The translations under genes were made by a program, and so were the position numbers. From assembly GCA_037178625.1 (NCBI GenBank), contig CM074142.1, forward strand, positions 1,922,001-1,986,000: 64,000 nt of DNA. The letters run 5' to 3'. Of this stretch, positions 1 to 9,081 are shown piece by piece. Below the pieces are notes generated by a model. The model searched no databases and had not been told where the DNA came from. It saw only the letters and a list, made by a program, of their open reading frames with translations. Origin of the DNA: Skeletonema tropicum (lineage: Eukaryota; Bacillariophyta; Thalassiosirophyceae; Thalassiosirales; Thalassiosiraceae). How positions within the stretch are numbered: the first letter of the stretch is position 1; every line of letters starts with the position of its first letter.

Positions 1-1503
1 TTTGCGACGTTTGGTTTCAAGCAATTTGATCATTTCTTGTTCGGACGGTCCTTCATAAGGGTGTGTTGCCACCACCGTGAAATCATGCCCACATGCAACG
101 TTCCTGGGCACACCTCTGCCAATTCGATTCACTATTGTTCCAAATTCGACGATTCCGGGGTGTGGAGAGAAAGTCACGTCGGTTTCCTCAATCGATCGTC
201 CTAGCTGCCCATGTTCATTCGATCCCCACGTCCACAGTTCATCAAGCGCGATTGCGGCATTGTGGGTCCTACCACACATGACTTTCTTCACCTCGCTTAG
301 CTCTTTCACTTCGGTAGGAGTTTTTGCAACGCATTGCTTGTCAAGTGCAAGCTGTCCACAATACCCCGAGCCCCACGTGTAGAGATGACCTGATCCATTT
401 GTTACCGCGTCGTTGCCAATCACGCAAGCTGAATGCCACGTTCCAGCACCAACATCTAGTATTTGAGATCCGCCTAATTCTGCGATCGCTTCTATTTCGC
501 AAGGAGAAATCCTCGCAGAACAATCATCTCCGTGGCCAAGCCTGTATCCATTTCCACATCCCCAAGAGAATACACGAGACTCTGAGGCAGCAACAATGTG
601 CTGTGACCCACAAGCAACAACTTTCACTTTGATAGATGCGGGCAGCTTTGCTAGAGTAGGCGTGGCTTGGACTTGGAAACTTTGTTCGATGCTACCCATA
701 CAGCCCCACGTATATAATTCTCCTTCGTCGGTGGTGACCGCAATGTGCTTCGCTCCACAAGCTACAGAAGCAGCTGCGAATTTATCAACATATTCAGGCA
801 CCAAGCGAGTGTTGTCGGACCCAAGCTTGCCCCACACGAACAGATCTCCCGCTTTGCTGATCGAACACGCATGAGTGCTGCCTACGCAAGTCACTACCGT
901 TTCTTCGCCGTCTAGCTTTGTCATCTTTTGTGGCGGAGCAAATGACTCAGTATTTCCTATAACGATTGGATTCACTCCATTCCCTCCCCAGGAATAGACT
1001 TCCGAAGTAAGGGTAGTGGCAATTGTGACGCTGCCGTATGCCGATAAATGGGATACTTGTTTCCCCCGTAATGCTGGGATTGCGGTGAATTCATGCCGAT
1101 CATCCAAATCACCCAAACCGAGCCCGAGCTGCCCATGATCATTCTTTCCTACAACGTAGACGGAACCCATTTGCTCTATGTCCCGATTCCTACAGTGCTC
1201 CTTTTCCAGAGCAATTCGGACTTCTCTTTGATTCTCATCTTCGATTGATGTAGACAATCTATCGATGAGCATCTTCTTACCCCCCTCGATCGGTTCATTC
1301 CTCGCTGCAAGATGGCGCTTGAGATGGTCATTGGAAAGCGTCGTGATATCTTGCTTCTTTAGAAATGAGATCCGACCCCAATTGAAGTCAGAGTCATTCT
1401 TTGTCTTTGGTCGGCCTCCTACAGCATTGGAAGCTTTTGCTTTTGCTGCTTGTCGATTGGCATTATCTCGGTACTGCTTTTCGGCCTCCTCTTTTAGCTT
1501 CAT
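1..1503 (-). CDS. SAP-domain plus RCC1-repeat protein, 3' end outside window
   Basis: The minus strand is open for 501 codons from an ATG at 1503 to the window edge, so the C-terminus is missing. The N-terminus (about residues 1-30) is Lys/Ala-rich. Residues of about 48-80 (TTLSNDHLKRHLAARNEPI...LIDRL) fit a SAP helix-extension-helix motif, known for DNA/RNA binding. From about residue 120 there are repeated RCC1 blades with the typical VWGxxxxxxLG / VACGxxHxxA pattern, for example YTWGSGYCGQLAL, LWTWGSNEHGQLG and VACGHDFTVVATH. RCC1 repeats form a beta-propeller used in GTPase exchange, ubiquitin ligases or chromatin binding; which applies here cannot be told. The frame is open a few codons upstream of the ATG and contains a possible acceptor (ccttag), so a short 5' exon is possible. 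The partner or substrate is unknown. Confidence 0.85.
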   Translation of the reverse strand, partial: MKLKEEAEKQYRDNANRQAAKAKASNAVGGRPKTKNDSDFNWGRISFLKKQDITTLSNDHLKRHLAARNEPIEGGKKMLIDRLSTSIEDENQREVRIALEKEHCRNRDIEQMGSVYVVGKNDHGQLGLGLGDLDDRHEFTAIPALRGKQVSHLSAYGSVTIATTLTSEVYSWGGNGVNPIVIGNTESFAPPQKMTKLDGEETVVTCVGSTHACSISKAGDLFVWGKLGSDNTRLVPEYVDKFAAASVACGAKHIAVTTDEGELYTWGCMGSIEQSFQVQATPTLAKLPASIKVKVVACGSQHIVAASESRVFSWGCGNGYRLGHGDDCSARISPCEIEAIAELGGSQILDVGAGTWHSACVIGNDAVTNGSGHLYTWGSGYCGQLALDKQCVAKTPTEVKELSEVKKVMCGRTHNAAIALDELWTWGSNEHGQLGRSIEETDVTFSPHPGIVEFGTIVNRIGRGVPRNVACGHDFTVVATHPYEGPSEQEMIKLLETKRRK

Positions 1504-2972
1504 TCCTAAGGAAGTTGTGCGATATCGTTGGTTGGATCACTGGGTATGGAAGAGGGGAAGAAGTTGATGCGTTGTAAGTTTATTAGTGACAGCACAGTAA
1601 CTGATCGTACGGAAGTTGGACTTGCCAAGATCGTACACCAACGAAGTTTCAGTTGGACTTGTCAAGGAGCACAGTGCACAGTAACTTATCGTACATGAAT
1701 TTTAAATTTTCTTTATGTCCGTCGTGCGCAGGCGTAGGAGATTTTGTAGAGGGAAAGCATTGGCAGAATCAATCGACACTGCATCCGCATTGGCAATTCA
1801 CTTACCTACCATCCCTCACTTCGCCACTCGACAACATCTTCAATAAACAGCGTTTGTCCTTCTCCAACTAAAGTAAGTGCCGTCACGGCAACCTATTGCA
1901 CTGCGGGTGTTCAGATTCAATCTTTTCAAGCGATTCATAGCATACTCGACCTTACTTCCTCCGCAGTCCTTATTTTCGTCACATCCAAGATGACCCCACC
2001 GTCGTTTGTATCATCTAGATCTAGTGTAGTGAGTCTTCGTGCTATACTCGAGAAAGGCGAAGAGACGAAAGGTAAGTTTGCAATAAGAGCACTGCCCTCG
2101 ATGGTCTCCCAAACCATGCGGCGGCCCCAACCAAGTATTGCAGACCTCTTCTACATCACCGTGGCTAACTCCCTCTCCCTTGGCTTCATCCAAATCGACC
2201 AAGAAGTCGCTCAGAACGGCCATTCCGGAAATTCATCTCATCTCAACGGGACAGACTCGCACATAACGGGATAGGAGTAGATTAGTTTTAGACTGGTACT
2301 CGACGTCGAAAGGCTGGCGAAGGGGTTGTTGGGCGATGTGATGAGGAGTTTTAGTTGGCTCCCGTGGTTTGGACTCTAGGGAGAGAGGCAAGAAGCTGAT
2401 GATTCCAGCTGTAGGAAGAACTTGTTGGACAGCTGGTTTGAGGCCTTCTTTATCGATGTAGAAATCAGCTGGTATGTACTATGTAACAAGAAATTTTAAA
2501 GTAGAAATATATGATTATGATCAAGACCACTGTGGTAGGAGAGACAACCCTCTCCCGTGGTTCCGACTGCGACGCTGTTTGGTTCTGCCCTCGGCGTATG
2601 AAGACTCCAATTGTTGGTTCAATGATGTCTAGGTAGCGATAATGCAACATTTACCTAATTTCCTAAGTGATATGATATGATCAAGATCAAGTCATCCAAA
2701 CTCTCCTTTACCTTTACTCTTGCGACTGAGATATTGTAGTCAGATGGGTTTACGTAACATACCGCCGCATCAGGGTGCGATCTGGGAAATAATAGCTGTC
2801 ACAGCACATGTTCGTTATCACTTAGCATAGATAACTGTTACACATAACATACCGCCGCATCACTGACTTGGCCATGAAATGATGATCCTACATCTGCATC
2901 TGCTTTACTTTGACTTTGGCTTTGGTTTCTACAGCCATTACCATTACTGCAACTACCTATGATACTACTTAT
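1504..2972. other. Gene-poor stretch with short repeats
   Basis: I see no convincing gene. Small open frames on both strands at 1935-2274 have no recognisable motif. An 18-bp direct repeat (taacataccgccgcatca) occurs at 2755-2772 and 2845-2862, a 90-bp period. The block at about 2296-2470 is related to 57337-57500 on the same strand (shared stretches include gatgaggagttttagttgg and ctgatgattccagctgta), so it is a dispersed repeat of unknown class. On the minus strand near 2486-2511 there is a weak match to the LINE tail described at 8886-16916. Confidence 0.5.
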
Positions 2973-3013
2973 GCTAATCAGACGTACTTTAAAATTTCTG
3001 TTATATTATTACT
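2973..3013 (+). mobile_element. 3' tail of 5'-truncated LINE
   Basis: About 40 bp match the extreme 3' end of the full-length LINE at 8886-16916, read on its coding strand: gctaatcagacgtact, then aaaatttctgttatattatt. The copy is on the plus strand and ends in an ATT-rich tail like the parent. Short tactta motifs lie on both sides and could be a target-site duplication, but they are too short to rely on. The short length suggests aborted reverse transcription. Confidence 0.6.
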
Positions 3014-3038
3014 TAGCGAATTCTACCATAAGGTACTA

Positions 3039-3557
3039 TCAAAAAAGAGATACTTGCCACTGTCCTACTTGTATACAACATTCCCTATGGCAATATCTCG
3101 AGTAACCAGCTGCAAGCTTCTGTGCTCTCTCCCTTGATTGTGATGAATGACTCACCGCATATGCCGCCAGTTGCTCTTCACTCAGGCAATACTGCATCTC
3201 CACTATCGAACTGGCGTGATACCGTTTCTTTTCATTCAAGAATCTCGCGACTTTGCTCGACACGAGAGCTTCCAGTCCAACACACCCATAGAGAGCCTCC
3301 TTTTCGATATCTTCCATCGGTGTGATAGACAGTAGACAACGAAGGCTTCGGACGTCGCGTGCCAGTTCTTGGTTGAAGAAGTACTTGTCTCTCTTGGAGT
3401 TCCAGCGCACAGACACCTCTTCCTTTGACGGATATTGAAAGCAATGCACAATGATGTCTTCAGAGAAGCTCACTTGCTTATCAGCATTTGTCGGTGACCT
3501 CCGATGGCCGCAGTTGACTATCAGATCGTTGCCGTGGTTGGCTCCAACTTTTGTCAT
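3039..3557 (-). CDS. Uncharacterised small protein, paralogue of 6050-6670
   Basis: 172 codons from an ATG at 3557. Its layout parallels the protein at 6050-6670: an N-terminal K-x-V-x-F strand (KQVSFSEDI), then WNSKRDKYFF (against LWYSKAETDLL), a block ending in RDVRSLRCLL, GLEALVSSKVARFLNEKKR (against GLEKYLNPKL...YRDRR) and a C-terminal SQSRERAQKLA (against SQWARERARAAA). No catalytic motif, signal peptide or membrane segment is visible. I have seen this architecture as a repeated hypothetical family in diatoms but know no function. The stop lies close to the LINE tail at 2973-3013, so the C-terminus may have been altered by that insertion. Confidence 0.6.
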   Translation of the reverse strand: MTKVGANHGNDLIVNCGHRRSPTNADKQVSFSEDIIVHCFQYPSKEEVSVRWNSKRDKYFFNQELARDVRSLRCLLSITPMEDIEKEALYGCVGLEALVSSKVARFLNEKKRYHASSIVEMQYCLSEEQLAAYAVSHSSQSRERAQKLAAGYSRYCHRECCIQVGQWQVSLF

Positions 3558-3603
3558 GATACTTCGATTGGAGATGTGATTCCCAGTCCTAATTGTAGAA
3601 TGT

Positions 3604-3835
3604 GCTCAAAGATACGGCAGAGGCAGCTGGCAGCGCTGGAGGCATTAACAAAATGTCAAGTTGTGGGTGCCTGTGTTTGTTTGTAGTGGATCACCATGCA
3701 TCATTAACTCACAAATGCCTTTTTGATCTTCAACGATGTGCAAAAAGGGTTCGCATCACACAATGTGCATCACACAATGTGCTCAAAGACAGCTGGCGCT
3801 GGATGGAGGCATCAACAAAATGTCAAGCTGCGGGT
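3604..3835. repeat. Short direct repeat, about 60 bp units
   Basis: Positions 3604-3668 and 3781-3835 share gctcaaaga, agctgg, then ggaggcat-aacaaaatgtcaag with small indels. The spacing is about 177 bp. No coding sense is evident. Confidence 0.6.
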
Positions 3836-3965
3836 AGGTAGTTGACTCACTACCATATGCTTTTTAGGCTGATATCAGTCGTGGCCCGAACTGAAGGGAA
3901 CTTGAAGTGTAGGAGTCATTTCGGGTTCAAGTTTTCAGTACGATACGGACTGTGCAGTCGTCTGT

Positions 3966-4880
3966 GTAGCAGCGACGCGGATTGCATGGTGATCAAACAA
4001 ACACACTGAGTTAGTTTAGGCTACGATTTTGTTTGTTTGTGGAGACATGACAGACCGCATCATCATCCCCCATCTTTGCTGTCAACTGAGGAGTCAAGGT
4101 TGGAATACCTTGCGGATAATCGAAGGAGATGCAAAGAACTATGATAGGACATGAAATGGGAATAAGTCCGTTGAATTGCTGTCAATACATCTGCATAAAG
4201 AATGCTCCTCAGAAATAATAAAATGTTCGACAGGGAATAAAATGTTGTGTGCCATGTGGAATGTCCCCCACTTTCGATAGCAGTGCTCCGTCCACTGGTA
4301 ATCGAATAAAAATAAAATAAAAATTTTATACCTTGGCCGTTGATCAGACGCCAAGGAACCAATTATGGATCCAATCGACAATTGGTAGGAGTGGTTGTTG
4401 TTGGTGAGAAATCTTCACTTGTGTCGAGCGATAATGAGGTTGTCGGAAGCAGTGGCTCATATCCCCCATCTGATATTATCGGTGCGTATTAAACTGTGCG
4501 AGCAATGGCGGGTCTCCAAACGCCATGCAGGAGGAGTAAAATAAGGTGACGACGTGTCATGTCGGAGGGTTAGTCCGGCGATGGGACTCCTGTGTAGGAA
4601 TGGCGGAGAAACAACGATGACGTTGTGAAAATATCTCGGATGCGTTAGCAGTCGACTGCAGAGGAAGTGGCTCGGATCCAACTGCTGCCTGACTTCCCCC
4701 ATACTTCAATAAATGGAGGGCGATGGACTGCACGTCTAGCGGAGCGGCTGGTCCAAGCCCGTAGTGGGCTCATGAACCTGTAGCAGCGATGCGGATTGCA
4801 TGGTGATCAAACAAACACACTGAGTTAGTTTAGGCTACGATTTTGTTTGTTTGTGGAGACATGACAGACCGCATCATCAG
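3966..4880. repeat. Pair of about 101-bp direct repeats flanking 712 bp
   Basis: Positions 3966-4067 and 4780-4880 are nearly identical (c/t difference at 3976/4790), both starting gtagcagcga and ending accgcatcatc. They bound 4068-4779, which holds no recognisable coding region. The pair could be the terminal repeats of a short element such as a TRIM-like element, or a simple tandem duplication. I found no TG...CA ends or primer-binding site, so the class is open. Confidence 0.7.
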
Positions 4881-4941
4881 TCTGCCCGAACCGTTAGAAT
4901 AAAGACCGTTACAAATTAGCCAAGCGCCGCGCAACGATTAT

Positions 4942-5199
4942 GTGCAAAAGGACAAAAGGGTTAACCCATTTACAGCTGTCTTCAAGAGATGGATAACTCC
5001 AATTCAAGTTGATCATATAAATTTCAAAATTGTCAGGAAGCACAGTCAAGTTAGTTGTGTTCAATGCAAGAGTGCCGCAGGGAACAAGATGTGCTCAAGC
5101 ACAATGTGCAAGAAATGCTGTTTGCTGCACAACACTCTCACTTGTACGGCACATAATAGAAGAAGAAATAAGAGCTTACTGCATAGATTTACCCACTAA
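4942..5199 (+). pseudogene. Cys-rich fragment, possibly transposase C-terminus
   Basis: An open stretch of 85 codons contains a C-x2-C, CSSTMCKKCC, C-x3-H cluster (about residues 39-71) preceded by a basic segment. The spacing resembles the C-terminal zinc-binding tail of piggyBac-type transposases (DDE_Tnp_1_7), but no DDE core is present. It is either a decayed transposase end or chance. It lies just downstream of the 101-bp direct repeat and upstream of a G-rich tract. Confidence 0.25.
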
Positions 5200-5279
5200 G
5201 ACCCCCTCGTTTATCTACTAAGACACCTAGGTTTGAGCCGCAGAAGGATAAGATTTTTAGGCTAGGCTGAGATTTGGGT

Positions 5280-5690
5280 GGGGGGGATAAGCAAAATTAG
5301 GGGGGATATTGTAGTTCGTGGGACTTGACTGTAAGTAAGTAAGTACCTATCTAGATGCGAACCAAAACAAATGAAAATGACAAAATTATGTACCGGAATA
5401 ATTGAGCCTTAAAGGAACAATTGTCACTCCATGTAAGTAGTTGTCTCACGTGTCTTTTGATCGAAGGATGGGAAGAGACTTGATTGAGCTGGAGACAGAG
5501 GGAACGAATCCTTGGGTGCAGCTTTTATTGTACTCCTAGCATTTAGCAATGCTAGAGAGTGGTACAACTCTCATTTCATGCAACTCTCTCTAGAGTTGAG
5601 GTGAGCGAGATACCTTCCTAGATATCCAATCTGAATCTGATTGTAAAGAGTACCATAGTGCACCGTTTCTCTAAAGAGATATGAATGCCC
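5280..5690 (+). mobile_element. Possible LTR-retrotransposon 3' end or solo LTR
   Basis: Two purine/G tracts (gggtgggggggataag and aaaattaggggggata) are directly followed by ttgtagttcgtgg. This is the arrangement of a polypurine tract next to an LTR starting TG, as in Ty1/copia-type elements. No RT or integrase reading frame is left upstream, and the right LTR end and target duplication were not found. The rest of the stretch up to 6049 shows no convincing gene. Confidence 0.3.
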
Positions 5691-6049
5691 TCCTTACTTG
5701 CTGAGATTCCTGCCGATGAGTACGATTTCAAAGAATGAAGTAGCAACATTCTTTTACACTAGTTATCATTTTTTCAGAGCATTTGATATGTTCCGCTACA
5801 TGTCTATCCGTAGAAAATGTCAAATCCGCCATTCACCAACCTACTTACATGAAAATATGTCGATCACTTTCTCAGGATTAATCATCCACCAGTCATTCAA
5901 TCAATTTCTCAGGCTTTTTGGTCTTGACTATGACAATGCTGACGAAGAAAAATCCCACCTTCATCAAACTCAAACGAGCAAAACCATGAATATCTTCTGG
6001 GTAAAAACAGCCATTCACCGTCAACTCTAACATTTTGAAGATGAGCAGC

Positions 6050-6670
6050 TTACAAGTTGTTTCGTATTGAGGCCCAAGAAGCACCGCTCCATAGTCGTTG
6101 GCGAGGGTGCGCCTTGCGCTCCTCCTCCGTAGCATCAGCCCCATTGAGATAAGACATCGAACAAGGAGGAGGGGTTGTTTGGAGATTCATTTCTTGGAAG
6201 TCTTGCATGACATCTTGCTCTAAAAGTAGAGCAGCTGCACGTGCCCGCTCTCTTGCCCATTGTGAATGCTGTGCCGATATCATGGCTAGTCTTGCTGAAT
6301 GCGGAATCTGCGAGGCATGATGCTGATGCCACCGTTGCTCTGCTAGGACGGCCCTTTGTAGGGCAAGCCTTCTGTCCCTGTATTCTGCTGTTAGTTTGGG
6401 GTTGAGATACTTCTCGAGACCGAGAATCGCAGCAGCATTGACATTGATGGCAATGTCTTCTTGGTCTTGGCTGATGAAGGCGCTATGATCCTTGAGTTGC
6501 GAGCGGACTTCGCGGATTCGGTGGCAGAACCAGGCCTTTAATAGATCAGTTTCTGCTTTGGAGTACCAAAGTTTGGTTTTCTGCTCTTTGCTAAGTGAGA
6601 GGTTATCAACAATGACCATGAGGCTTCTATTGGAGAAGCGAACTTGCTTTTTGCTCCTTGTTGTATTCAT
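6050..6670 (-). CDS. Uncharacterised Arg-rich protein, paralogue of 3039-3557
   Basis: 206 codons from an ATG at 6670. The N-terminus is basic (MNTTRSKKQVRFSN). It continues with LWYSKAETDLLKAW, IREVRSQL, GLEKYLNPKL, YRDRRLALQRAVLAEQ and SQWARERARAAALLLEQDV. These blocks line up with the shorter protein at 3039-3557. The middle and C-terminal blocks are predicted helical, with many Arg and Gln residues; no enzyme motif, signal peptide or membrane segment is seen. The function is unknown, and this looks like the better preserved of the two paralogues. Confidence 0.7.
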   Translation of the reverse strand: MNTTRSKKQVRFSNRSLMVIVDNLSLSKEQKTKLWYSKAETDLLKAWFCHRIREVRSQLKDHSAFISQDQEDIAINVNAAAILGLEKYLNPKLTAEYRDRRLALQRAVLAEQRWHQHHASQIPHSARLAMISAQHSQWARERARAAALLLEQDVMQDFQEMNLQTTPPPCSMSYLNGADATEEERKAHPRQRLWSGASWASIRNNL

Positions 6671-6880
6671 CTTGATCAGAATATTGTGTTTGGTTGTAAT
6701 TGCACGGAACTATGTTGTGCATTAGCAAGCACAGTACTTTTAGATGGAGACATCAGTGATTTTTGATTTTTGAGTTTTCGTCCTATATACCTCGCTGACT
6801 CCTTGCATGCATAAAATAACTGACTCAGCTTCTGGTACGTAAGCTGCGGATTATCCTGTCACAGCGCTATAAAAAGAGTT

Positions 6881-7060
6881 GTGAAAACCAGACTAGGTGA
6901 GAACCCTTGTGATGTGAGAACCAGGCTCCCAATGTATGTGTGAGATAAATACGGAGTCATACTCAAACACGAGCTAGAAAAACTGATGTGAAAACCAGAC
7001 TAGAGTTGAGAACCCTTGTGTGAGAACCAGACTCCCTACATACATACTTATGTGTGAGAA
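6881..7060. repeat. Degenerate tandem repeat, about 100 bp unit
   Basis: The phrase gtgaaaaccagacta...gagaacccttgtg...tgagaaccagactcc occurs at about 6881-6935 and again at about 6981-7040, with a further tgtgagaacc at 7052. Period is about 100 bp with indels. No coding sense. Confidence 0.6.
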
Positions 7061-7138
7061 CCTTCCATGGTTTGCCGGCCTCGGATTCGTCGGCCAGCAA
7101 GGAGATGTTTTTCCGATCGATGCCAGTGCTCCGAATTA

Positions 7139-7470
7139 CTCCCTCTGTCCCAAAAAAAATGAGCTATTTGAAGTTAATCGTAGTCCCACAAAAAACTAGC
7201 TATTTGACGTACTTATTCCTACGTAAGGTCCTACACAAGTGTCCGAGAGGCCTCTTCATTTTCACAATAGGGTTAGATATAAGGATATTTTAACGCCTTT
7301 TGTCACAATATGATTACAAATACTTGCTTAACAACCTCCAACCTCCATATAATCGTAACCGGCGTGAAATAAGCTTTCCAACGATGTGCGATAGCAATTT
7401 TTTGGACGAAAATTGACCAAATTTTAACTATTTTAAATCAAAAAGCTCATTTTTTGTGGGACAGAGGGAG
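7139..7470. mobile_element. Stowaway-like (Tc1/mariner) MITE
   Basis: This is a 332-bp non-coding element with terminal inverted repeats: ctccctctgtccca at the left and tgggacagagggag at the right. The inversion extends inwards (aaaaaatgagct against agctcatttttt). It is flanked by TA dinucleotides at 7137-7138 and 7471-7472, the target duplication expected for Tc1/mariner. The CTCCCTC-G-CCC end matches the consensus known for plant Stowaway MITEs. No transposase is encoded, so it would depend on one elsewhere. Confidence 0.85.
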
Positions 7471-7712
7471 TAGTACCTCAATACCTGGCAAAATGGTCGG
7501 AATACCATCAGAGGCGTTCTGAACTCATTAAATGGATTGTTATCGCTCTTTGAACCAAAAGGAAAGGTCTATTATTGGTTATGGTCGGAAGTCAAAAGGA
7601 GGTACGAAGGAGGTATCTACGCGGCAGGGATGGGTTCCATCTACTCTCTACTAGATAGGGACAGTCTTTTTTAGCTTACATAAGTAAACTGCATTCATTT
7701 TTATTGATACAT

Positions 7713-8866
7713 CTAAACAGGGTCACTTTTATCTAAAGACTTCGAGCAAGAGGCAAAACAAACAAGTGCATGGACAATTATGGACGAAGCTGTTGCAAAA
7801 GGTACAGCAAGCATGGCTGGGTAAACCTCCCACAAACCTCTTCCAGGTATTATCAGACCTCCTCCGTCCACTCCAATGAGCTTCAACGCTATCAGAAGCA
7901 GGTGCAACGAAGATCCAATCATCAATCCCTTACGGAGACGTGCTATTTGGTCGTGATCGTCTTCAGCTTTGCTCTCAGCACTCTCCTTGAGACAGAATGC
8001 ACACACTGCGCCTAGAAATGTGAATGCAGATGCAGGCCGAGAGAGCCGCTTTCCCAGTATCGTGGGCACAGTAGCTAATGGATATGGAGATACAACAGGA
8101 AGTATTGTGAACCAAAGCAGACCCGCTGTGCATAATCCCCAAATCGAAGCATTATTGTTGGAAATCAGCTCAGGGCTATCGGGGTCGCTGGATGGCTTCG
8201 ACGGTCCAATATTCCACAGAGACCCAATAGTTCCTCTAATTACTCGAGCCAAACTCCTCGAAATTGTCATTTTGTTTGTGCTGAAACTTCTTCTCCATGC
8301 CAATAACGCTAGAAGTCCGTTTGTTGCATGAGTCCCAGAAGCAAACATCTTCAATTTCAGTGTGTACAAATCGTAACCAAACGCAAATTTTGATGCAAAC
8401 GCTGTAGAGGCAGCCAACCACATTGATGATGTAGCTACCGCAAGATTGAGCCTCCTCCTGATGGCGGGAGTAGCAGTCGAGTCTGGAGACGATAATGCCG
8501 ATATTGTTGCGTATCCGACCGGTAGCTGGAAAGCAAATGCCTGAGACATAGTCAATATATTATGCCTCAAAGTACAATCAGCAAATTTAGGATCAGGATG
8601 ATAAGACAGCGCTGTGACCGAACTATATATAGATAAGCAGCAGTTCTGTTAGATGATGGCCAATGGTAAATATCACAGTTCTCTTTCGTGGCAACTCTAC
8701 TCACATCAAGATCCATGCAGCGGCACTCATAACACCCGTGACACGCTGGGCACTCAAGATCTTTTCGCTAGAGATGATTCCATGATCATTTGCTTGTGGT
8801 ACATCATCAAAAACATGTTGCTTAGTCTGTGATAAAGACTTTTGTTGTTTGATAGGACGGAATGCC
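7713..8866 (-). pseudogene. 3' part of membrane-protein gene split by LINE
   Basis: The last exon (8565-7713) and the end of the first exon (about 8866-8705) belong to a gene whose 5' part lies beyond the LINE, at 16917-17056. A GTGAGT donor at 8704 and an AG acceptor at 8567-8566 define a 139-nt intron that keeps the frame (...AAWIL-M-HNILTMSQ...). The last exon encodes several hydrophobic segments: AFQLPVGYATISAL, MWLAASTAFASKFAFG, LCTAGLLWFTILPVV, AFTFLGAVCAFCL and LMIGSSLHLLLIALKLIG. It is thus a multi-pass membrane protein of unknown function. With the first exon's leader it is probably plastid-directed. An 8-kb insertion in exon 1 should abolish this allele. Confidence 0.7.
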
Positions 8867-8885
8867 AAGTGATGGCACGGCACTT
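8867..8885. repeat. Target-site duplication, left copy
   Basis: The 19-bp sequence aagtgatggcacggcactt is repeated exactly at 16917-16935 and brackets the LINE. The element's ATT-repeat tail (minus strand ...ttattatt) abuts this copy directly, as expected for target-primed reverse transcription. Confidence 0.9.
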
Positions 8886-9081
8886 AATAATAATATAACA
8901 GAAATTTTATAGTACGTCTGATTAGCCCTCTAGGGGCGAAATTATGACTAACCAACATGTGTGCTGTGTCGGTAGCATTGATAGTGCTCTATACTTCCTC
9001 CACAACTGTTTCTCAGATCGCACTCCAAGCCAGAAGACCTAAATAGTCTCCTGGCCAGGATTAGTTCAACCATACGGTTGT

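Noticed and set aside
4942..5220. Copia RNase H just upstream of the putative polypurine tract
   Set aside because: The Cys/His cluster does not fit copia RNase H; kept only as a weak transposase-tail candidate.
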